This document shows, one piece after another, positions 1 to 3,843 of a stretch of DNA of 5,154 bases. The DNA is from JADGRA01 sp035622755 (GTDB taxonomy: Bacteria > Myxococcota > Myxococcia > Myxococcales > Myxococcaceae), in the NCBI GenBank assembly GCA_035622755.1, contig DASPUU010000157.1:1-5154 (forward strand), written 5' to 3'. Each line of letters opens with the position of its first letter. Position 1 is the stretch's first letter. A model generated the notes under the pieces. The model did no database searches. It was not told the DNA's origin and saw only the letters and a program-made list of their open reading frames with translations. Position numbers and translations under genes: made by a program.

Positions 1-680
1 TCTCCCAGCGCCGGACCGACGAAGACCCGGGTCTCGGTGCCGTCCCGCTCCAGCTCCCGGACGTGGGCCAGGTTCACCAGCCAGTTGCGATGGACCCGGG
101 TCAGCCCGCGCCCGAGCGAGAGCTCGATGGCGCTCAGCGAGAGGTCCATGTCGAACCGTCCTCCCGGGGTGTGGACGAAGGTCATTCGCTCGGCGGCCTC
201 GAAGGCCCAGATGTCAGACGGCTCGAGGAACACGAGATTGCGCTTGCGCCGGGCGACGATGCGCAGCGCCGGGCGGCCGCCGGGGGGCACCCGCCGCCGC
301 CCGTCCAGTCGCTGCAGGCACTGGGCGATGCGCTCCTCGGTGAAGGGCTTGAGCAGGTAGTCCACCACCCCCAGGTCGAAGGCCTCCAGCGCGTGCTGCT
401 CGAAGGCGGTGGCCAGGACGAAGAGCAGCCCGGGGTGGGTCCGCGCCAGCTCGCGCACCAGCTCCAGCCCGGCCCGGTCTCCCCGCTGGGCAGCCAGCTG
501 GACGTCGACGAAGACCACGTCCACCGAGAGACCGGACGATGCCTGGAGCGCCTCGCGCGCCTCCTCCACCGAGGCCACCGCGCCGACCACCTGGGCGGCC
601 CGGGACGTCTCGAGGAGCTCGACCAGGTAGTTGCGGGCCGGCCACTCGTCCTCGACCACCAGGGCGCGCAGCAGCGGCAT
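1..680 (-). CDS. LytTR-family response regulator (3' end cut by the window edge)
   Basis: DNA-binding response regulator of the LytR/AlgR type. It is expected to be phosphorylated by the kinase encoded just upstream and to control transcription in the cytoplasm. 226 residues are visible. A receiver domain spans about residues 4-125: acidic pair E10/D11, phospho-acceptor D59 in VDVVFVDVQL, T91 in VLATAFEQHALEAFDLG, and conserved K111 in YLLKPF. A LytTR domain follows from about residue 138 (LRIVARRKRNLVFLEPSDI, then LTRVHRNWLVNLAHVREL at about 193-210), which is typical of the family. Perhaps 25-35 C-terminal residues lie beyond position 1. The ATG at 678-680 has GGGGAG 8 nt upstream (689-694), inside the end of the kinase gene, so the two are translationally linked. 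The loop after D59 is a few residues longer than usual and lacks the common MPxxxG turn. Identification is firm; the target genes are unknown. Confidence 0.95.
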   Translation of the reverse strand, partial: MPLLRALVVEDEWPARNYLVELLETSRAAQVVGAVASVEEAREALQASSGLSVDVVFVDVQLAAQRGDRAGLELVRELARTHPGLLFVLATAFEQHALEAFDLGVVDYLLKPFTEERIAQCLQRLDGRRRVPPGGRPALRIVARRKRNLVFLEPSDIWAFEAAERMTFVHTPGGRFDMDLSLSAIELSLGRGLTRVHRNWLVNLAHVRELERDGTETRVFVGPALG

Positions 681-683
681 CGG

Positions 684-1814
684 TCAGGCTCCCCGCGGAC
701 CGCCCACCGACGCCTGCCGCGGCAGCTCGACGATGGAGCGGGTCCCGGCGGGCGACGACTCGAGCGAGAGCCGGGCCCGGTTCGGGTAGCGGAGCTCGAG
801 CCGCCGGCGCACCGACCGGAGGCCGAAGGCGCCGGTGCGCACGCTGCTCTCCGGGATGCCGGGGCCGTTGTCCTCCACGACGCAGAGCATCGAGTCCCCG
901 GAGAGCGCGGTCCGCAGCGTCACCAGCCCTCCGCCCGGGCGCCGGAGGGCTCCGTGGTTGACGGCGTTCTCCACCAGCGGCTGGAGGAGGAGGCGCGGGA
1001 GGAGGACGTCGCGGCTCTGCTCGTCGATGTCCCAGCGAAAGGTCAGGTCTCCCCGGTGGCGCGCCTCGAGGATCTCCGCGTAGCGGCGAAGCCAGGCCAC
1101 CTGCGCGTCCAGGGTCTGCATCTCGTCCTCATCGCGCAGGGCGTCCCGGAGCAGATCGCCCAGCGCGGCCACGAGGCGCCGCGCCTCGCGGGGGTCCTCG
1201 GTCACCAGACCGGCGATGGCATTCAAAGTGTTGAGCAGGAAATGGGGCTCGAGGTGGGCGCGCAGCCGGGCAAGCTCGGCCGCGGCGCGCAGCTTCTCCG
1301 CCTCCAGCCCGAGTTTTTCCGTCTCCAGGGAGCGAATGCGTCCGAGCTCTAGCACTGCCGGCAAGAGGAACGCCAGCGCCCAGAGGCCGAAGCGGCTCTG
1401 CGCCGCCGCCACCCCGTAGAGCATGGCCGATGCCAGGGCCGGCGGCGGCACGGTGGGCGCGTGCAGCCGCAGGGCCGGGAAGCGCTGGATCCCCACCCAG
1501 TAGAGCGCTCCGCAGGACGCTCCGATGGCCGCGGCCACCAGGATGCCGGAGGCGACCAGCCGCACCGCCCCGGCATGCCGCCGGTAGCCGCGGGCGAACA
1601 CCGCCGAGAGGGCGAGCATGAGGGGCGGCATCTCGACCGCCAGGTAGAGGAGCTGGGACAGGGTCCTCGGCGGATCGTGGTTGGCGATGTACTGCGTCGC
1701 GACCTGGAGGAGGGCGACGATGACCACCACGCCGATGCCGAGCAGCCGGTGGCCACTGGCCGGGAAATCGCCCGCCGGGCGGGCAGTCCTCGATTCGGGG
1801 GGCGGAGCCGTCAT
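684..1814 (-). CDS. LytS/YehU-type membrane sensor histidine kinase
   Basis: Sensor kinase of the His_kinase/HATPase_c type that pairs with LytTR regulators; 376 aa from the chosen start. Four hydrophobic segments, at about residues 24-40, 55-74, 84-108 and 126-158, form a membrane sensor with no recognised ligand domain. A short charged coiled segment follows (about 158-185, LETEKLGLEAEKL). The phospho-acceptor is H191 in LEPHFLLNTLNAI. The N box is LLLQPLVENAVNHG (275-288), the first G box is EDNGPGIP (314-321) and the second is GAFGLRSVRRRLEL (328-341), so the catalytic domain looks intact. It ends 3 nt before the regulator ATG. The start is the least certain part: ATG 1812-1814 has only a weak GCGGGG before it. 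The frame stays open upstream to about 2090, but that would overlap the divergent gene and read through repeat-rich, non-coding-looking DNA. Leaderless translation is possible. The signal sensed cannot be told from sequence. Confidence 0.93.
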   Translation of the reverse strand: MTAPPPESRTARPAGDFPASGHRLLGIGVVVIVALLQVATQYIANHDPPRTLSQLLYLAVEMPPLMLALSAVFARGYRRHAGAVRLVASGILVAAAIGASCGALYWVGIQRFPALRLHAPTVPPPALASAMLYGVAAAQSRFGLWALAFLLPAVLELGRIRSLETEKLGLEAEKLRAAAELARLRAHLEPHFLLNTLNAIAGLVTEDPREARRLVAALGDLLRDALRDEDEMQTLDAQVAWLRRYAEILEARHRGDLTFRWDIDEQSRDVLLPRLLLQPLVENAVNHGALRRPGGGLVTLRTALSGDSMLCVVEDNGPGIPESSVRTGAFGLRSVRRRLELRYPNRARLSLESSPAGTRSIVELPRQASVGGPRGA

Positions 1815-1822
1815 CCCCGCGT

Positions 1823-1828
1823 AAAGTA
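1823..1828 (-). promoter_or_regulatory. Possible -10 box of the kinase operon
   Basis: TACTTT on the minus strand, in the single AT-rich patch of the intergenic region, 8 nt before the kinase ATG. If used, the transcript would begin almost at the start codon, which would suit the poor ribosome site there. No good -35 box is visible; the position falls on the inverted repeat at 1838-1853. This is a weak call from pattern alone. Confidence 0.25.
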
Positions 1829-1837
1829 GACCCTTGG

Positions 1838-1853
1838 GGCTGCCGGCGCAGCC
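1838..1853. promoter_or_regulatory. Inverted repeat, candidate operator
   Basis: GGCTGC-CGGC-GCAGCC, two perfect 6-bp arms around a 4-bp centre, 24 bp upstream of the kinase start. It would overlap the -35 region of the candidate leftward promoter, a usual place for a repressor site. The bound protein is unknown, and GC-rich palindromes arise easily by chance. Confidence 0.35.
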
Positions 1854-1879
1854 GGATCCGGGTGGTCGTTCCCGGGGAA

Positions 1880-1911
1880 CCGCCGGTGCCCGGGAGGGGG
1901 CCGCCGGTGCC
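1880..1911. promoter_or_regulatory. Two 11-nt direct repeats with 21-bp period
   Basis: CCGCCGGTGCC occurs at 1880-1890 and again at 1901-1911. The 21-bp period is two helical turns, the spacing typical of LytTR-domain binding sites, and the encoded LytTR regulator is next door. The motif does not closely match published LytTR consensus sites, so binding by that regulator is only an inference. Confidence 0.35.
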
Positions 1912-2004
1912 AGGGTCGCTTCCCGGGGCGGGCGCCGAGCCCCGAGGCGTGGGAGAGTGCGCCCCCCGCGCGGGACGGCGCCGGCGGGGCGAGGGGAGGA
2001 CGAC

Positions 2005-3288
2005 ATGGCGCAGCTGGCTCTGGGGTTGGCTCTGGCGTGGTCGATGGCGGGAGCGGCCGCCCCGCCGACCGTGATGGCGGTGAAGGCCACCCACGTCCTC
2101 GACGTCGCCGCGGAGAAGGACCGCGGCCCTGCCTACGTCATCGTCGAGGGCGGCACCATCCGCGAGGTCTCGACCACCGCGCCGCCGGGCGCCACGGTCA
2201 TCGACCTCTCGGGCTACACCCTGATGCCGGGCTTCATCGATGCGCACACCCACGTGCTCCTCCAGGGGGACGCCACCGCCGCCGAGTACGACGAGCAGCT
2301 GCTCAAGGAATCGCTCCCCTACCGGGCGCTGCGCGCCACCCGCGCCATGCGCATCGCGCTCCGGCACGGTTTCACCACCCTGCGCGACATCGGGAACGAG
2401 GGCGCGGGGTTCGCCGACGTCGACCTGAAGAAGGCGGTGGCCGCGGGCGTCATCGAGGGGCCCCGGCTGTTCGTGGCCACCAAGGCGCTGGCGCCGACCG
2501 GGGCCTACCCGCTGCTCGGCTTCTCCTGGGAGCTGGCCATGCCCCACGGCGTGGAGACGTGCGACGGGGCCGAGGCCTGCCGGCGCGCGGTGCGCGACCA
2601 GATCTCGCGCGGGGCGGACTGGATCAAGGTCTACGCCGACCGCGGTTATTACCGGCAGCCGGACGGGCAGATCCGCAGCCTGCCCAACTTCACCCAGGAG
2701 GAGCTCACCGCCATCGTCGACCAGGCGCACCGGACGCGTCGCAAGGTGGCCGCCCATTCCATCACGCCCACCGGCCACGCCATCGCCCTGGCCGCGGGAG
2801 TGGATTCCATCGAGCATGGGGACGTGCTCGACGACGCCACAGTGAAGCGGATGGCCGAGCGCAAGGTGTTCCTCTGCCCGACCCTGACGGTGACCGACTA
2901 CGTCGCCGCCCCGCGCAGCACGACCAACCCCATCTGGAACGAGCTGGCGCAGGCGGCCCGGGCCTCCTTCAAGCGGGCCCTGGCGGCGGGCGTGCCCATC
3001 GCGCTCGGCACGGATGCCGGAGGCTTCCCCTGGGACCAGCTGAACCAGGCCGAGGAATTCCGGCGCTACGTGGCACTGGGGATGACCCCCTGGCAGGCCC
3101 TCCGGTCGGGGACGGCGAGTGCCGCCGTCCTGCTCGGACAGGAAGGAGTGCTCGGCACGCTGGCGAAAGGCGCGCGCGCCGACCTGGTGGCCATGCGGGA
3201 GGACCCGCTCCAGGACATCACCGCCACCGAGCGGGTGGGCTTCGTCATGAAGGACGGCGTGGTGGTGGTGAGCCCCGCAGCCCGGTGA
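2005..3288 (+). CDS. Metal-dependent amidohydrolase (prolidase/imidazolonepropionase-like), probably exported
   Basis: Amidohydrolase-superfamily enzyme, 427 aa, of the group often annotated as Xaa-Pro dipeptidase or imidazolonepropionase-like. Characterised relatives hydrolyse dipeptides or N-acyl amino acids, so the substrate is uncertain. A small beta-sandwich comes first (about residues 22-72). The TIM barrel holds all expected metal ligands: H81 and H83 in GFIDAHTHV, carboxylated lysine K208 in DWIKVYAD, H251 in VAAHS, H271 in SIEHG and D337 in GTDAGG. The C-terminal sandwich strands are GARADLVAMREDPL and FVMKDGVVV. The first 19 residues are hydrophobic and end in AGAAA, like a signal peptide, but the n-region lacks Lys/Arg, so export is likely rather than certain. 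The start is fixed by GGAGGA at 1995-2000, 4 nt before the ATG; an upstream in-frame ATG at 1834 has no such site. It is transcribed divergently from the kinase operon and ends 21 nt from the convergent small gene. Confidence 0.92.
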   Translation: MAQLALGLALAWSMAGAAAPPTVMAVKATHVLDVAAEKDRGPAYVIVEGGTIREVSTTAPPGATVIDLSGYTLMPGFIDAHTHVLLQGDATAAEYDEQLLKESLPYRALRATRAMRIALRHGFTTLRDIGNEGAGFADVDLKKAVAAGVIEGPRLFVATKALAPTGAYPLLGFSWELAMPHGVETCDGAEACRRAVRDQISRGADWIKVYADRGYYRQPDGQIRSLPNFTQEELTAIVDQAHRTRRKVAAHSITPTGHAIALAAGVDSIEHGDVLDDATVKRMAERKVFLCPTLTVTDYVAAPRSTTNPIWNELAQAARASFKRALAAGVPIALGTDAGGFPWDQLNQAEEFRRYVALGMTPWQALRSGTASAAVLLGQEGVLGTLAKGARADLVAMREDPLQDITATERVGFVMKDGVVVVSPAAR

Positions 3289-3309
3289 GCGCCTGGCGCG
3301 CCCTTCGGC

Positions 3310-3468
3310 CTACTTCAAGATCTCCAGCTCGGCCTGGGTGAGGCTCGTGTCCTCGCCCTCGAAATCGATCGCCTTCAGCGTCGGCCAGCGATCGTCCCCC
3401 GGCGCGCGCGGCCTCTCCTCGGGCCGGACGGGCCGCGGGCGCTCACGGGACTTCTCCTTGCGCTCCAT
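3310..3468 (-). CDS. Small protein A, paralogue of small protein B (unrecognised family)
   Basis: A 52-residue protein I do not recognise. The N-terminal half (1-27) is strongly basic and rich in Arg-Pro pairs (RP at 10-11, 12-13, 15-16 and 19-20) and is probably disordered. Residues 28-52 read WPxLxxIDFEGEDTSLTQ and end in ELEILK, matching 18 of 25 positions in the neighbouring small protein B. That conservation in the same frame, with both proteins ending at Lys-stop, is the main evidence for coding. The ATG at 3466-3468 is chosen because AGGAA lies 6 nt upstream; another ATG two codons earlier (3472-3474) would sit directly on that ribosome site. Start-to-Trp length (28) also fits that of B (31). 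There are no membrane segments or cysteines. The conserved acidic, amphipathic tail may bind a partner. It converges with the amidohydrolase, with a 21-nt gap and no clear terminator. Confidence 0.72.
   Translation of the reverse strand: MERKEKSRERPRPVRPEERPRAPGDDRWPTLKAIDFEGEDTSLTQAELEILK
3333..3369 (-). repeat. Copy 1 of duplicated 37-nt coding segment
   Basis: Encodes the IDFEGEDTSLTQ core of small protein A. It matches 3617-3653 at 36 of 37 positions, including a run of 31 identical bases (3333-3363), with third codon positions preserved. This fits a recent duplication, gene conversion or selection on the nucleotide sequence itself. Confidence 0.85.
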
Positions 3469-3532
3469 CGTCATTTCCTGCAGGCAGCTTAACGTTGCTG
3501 ACGCGGTGCGCCAGGAAATGCGCGCGGCTCAT
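3443..3532 (-). CDS. Possible 29-aa leader peptide ahead of small protein A
   Basis: A 29-codon ORF starting MSRAHFLAHRVSN and ending QGEVP. It begins at ATG 3530-3532, with a strong GGGAGGAG ribosome site shortly upstream (3536-3543), and stops at TGA 3443-3445, overlapping the start of small gene A in a different frame. Codons 5-7 (CAT TTC CTG) are exactly the segment complementary to gene A's ribosome site. A translating ribosome would therefore be expected to open that hairpin. The peptide matches no family I know and may matter only through being translated. It could also be a chance ORF. Confidence 0.35.
   Translation of the reverse strand: MSRAHFLAHRVSNVKLPAGNDDGAQGEVP
3472..3520 (-). 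promoter_or_regulatory. Hairpin masking the ribosome site of small gene A
   Basis: On the transcript, CATTTCCTG (3512-3520) can pair perfectly over 9 bp with CAGGAAATG (3472-3480), which contains the AGGAA ribosome site and the alternative upstream ATG. The 31-nt loop holds a smaller CAGC/GCTG stem (3497-3500 with 3485-3488). The arms are not GC-rich, which makes chance less likely in this genome. The upstream arm lies inside the 29-codon leader ORF. Confidence 0.5.
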
Positions 3533-3593
3533 CGGCTCCTCCCGCCCGAGCGCATGAGCTGGCCTTGTGGCCTCCGAGAGCCGGCCTCGAGCG

Positions 3594-3761
3594 CTACTTG
3601 AGAAGGCCAATCTCCTCCTGGGTGAGGCTCGTGTCCTCGCCCTCGAAGTCGATGGGCCGGAGCGCCGGCCAGGGACGCCCGGCTTCCACGGCCCCCGGCT
3701 CGTGAGCGCCGGCGCGCCGGGTCCCTCTTCGAATCCTGCCCTTGACCTTCTCCCAGTCCAC
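3594..3761 (-). CDS. Small protein B, paralogue of small protein A (unrecognised family)
   Basis: A 55-residue protein of unknown function, starting at GTG 3759-3761 with GAGGAG exactly 6 nt upstream (3768-3773). The N-terminal third (MDWEKVKGRIRRGTRR) is basic. A Gly/Ala/Pro-rich middle follows, then the conserved tail at residues 31-55, WPxLxxIDFEGEDTSLTQ followed by EEIGLLK. The tail is shared with small protein A at 18 of 25 positions, whereas the N-terminal parts barely align apart from being basic. It has no signal peptide, membrane helix, cysteine or known motif. It lies 82 nt downstream of the MocR gene and 125 nt upstream of the gene A start, so all three could share one transcript. 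A RiPP precursor was considered, but there the N-terminal leader is normally the conserved part, the reverse of what is seen. Confidence 0.75.
   Translation of the reverse strand: MDWEKVKGRIRRGTRRAGAHEPGAVEAGRPWPALRPIDFEGEDTSLTQEEIGLLK
3617..3653 (-). repeat. Copy 2 of duplicated 37-nt coding segment
   Basis: Matches 3333-3369 with a single mismatch (position 3648, a synonymous change in an Asp codon). It encodes the same IDFEGEDTSLTQ core, in small protein B, and lies 284 nt from copy 1 in the same orientation. Confidence 0.85.
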
Positions 3762-3765
3762 GGCT

Positions 3766-3839
3766 GGCTCCTCGAGATGTGCGTCCCCGCCCTCTCTGGG
3801 GGACCCGCCGGGGCCGATTCGTTGCGCCCCCGAGGAGCC
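3766..3839 (-). promoter_or_regulatory. Structured leader masking the ribosome site of small gene B
   Basis: Between the MocR stop and small gene B, the transcript can form a closing stem of 9 perfect pairs: GGCTCCTCG (3831-3839) with CGAGGAGCC (3766-3774). The second arm contains the GAGGAG ribosome site. Two hairpins fit inside: GGGGC/GCCCC (3826-3830 with 3810-3814) and GTCCCC/GGGGAC (3799-3804 with 3783-3788), giving a three-way junction. The upstream arm starts 4 nt after the MocR TGA, so a ribosome finishing MocR would cover it. The inner stems are GC-rich and less convincing than the outer one. Confidence 0.45.
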
Positions 3840-3843
3840 GTGC

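Larger units (their letters stand above)
1815..2004. promoter_or_regulatory. Divergent intergenic region with clustered short repeats
   Basis: This 190-nt region must contain the promoters of both the kinase/regulator operon (leftward) and the amidohydrolase (rightward). It contains a 16-bp inverted repeat at 1838-1853, a 13-bp odd palindrome at 1868-1880, an 11-nt direct repeat at 1880-1890 and 1901-1911, and TTCCCGGGG at both 1869-1877 and 1920-1928. The only AT-rich stretch is around 1822-1830. I see no credible ORF here in keeping with its neighbours, although one frame happens to stay open on each strand. Confidence 0.6.

Noticed and set aside
63..1352. Long open frame on the plus strand (429 codons) across the two-component genes
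   Set aside because: It is antisense to the response regulator and kinase, whose motifs are complete. Its translation is rich in Gly, Arg, His and Gln with no domain, typical of a shadow frame in GC-rich DNA.
1815..2090. N-terminal extension of the kinase by about 92 residues
   Set aside because: It would overlap the amidohydrolase start and its ribosome site, and it translates the repeat-rich intergenic DNA into Arg/Pro/Gly sequence unlike any sensor domain.
1129..2817. 562-codon minus-strand frame spanning the kinase and amidohydrolase genes
   Set aside because: It crosses the divergent promoter region and runs antisense to the amidohydrolase catalytic motifs; it has low-complexity Arg/Gly/Pro content.
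3295..3302. GGCGCGCC palindrome between the convergent genes (also at 3711-3718) as a regulatory site
   Set aside because: An 8-bp GC-only palindrome is expected by chance at this base composition, and the second copy lies inside a coding region.
3533..3593. GGCC-ACAA-GGCC hairpin between the small genes as a terminator
   Set aside because: The stem is only 4 bp and no T-tract follows on either strand.
3310..3761. Small genes A and B as RiPP (graspetide or lasso) precursors
   Set aside because: The conserved part is the C-terminus and the variable part the N-terminus, opposite to leader/core organisation. No modifying enzyme (ATP-grasp, radical SAM, cyclase) or exporter is in the window.
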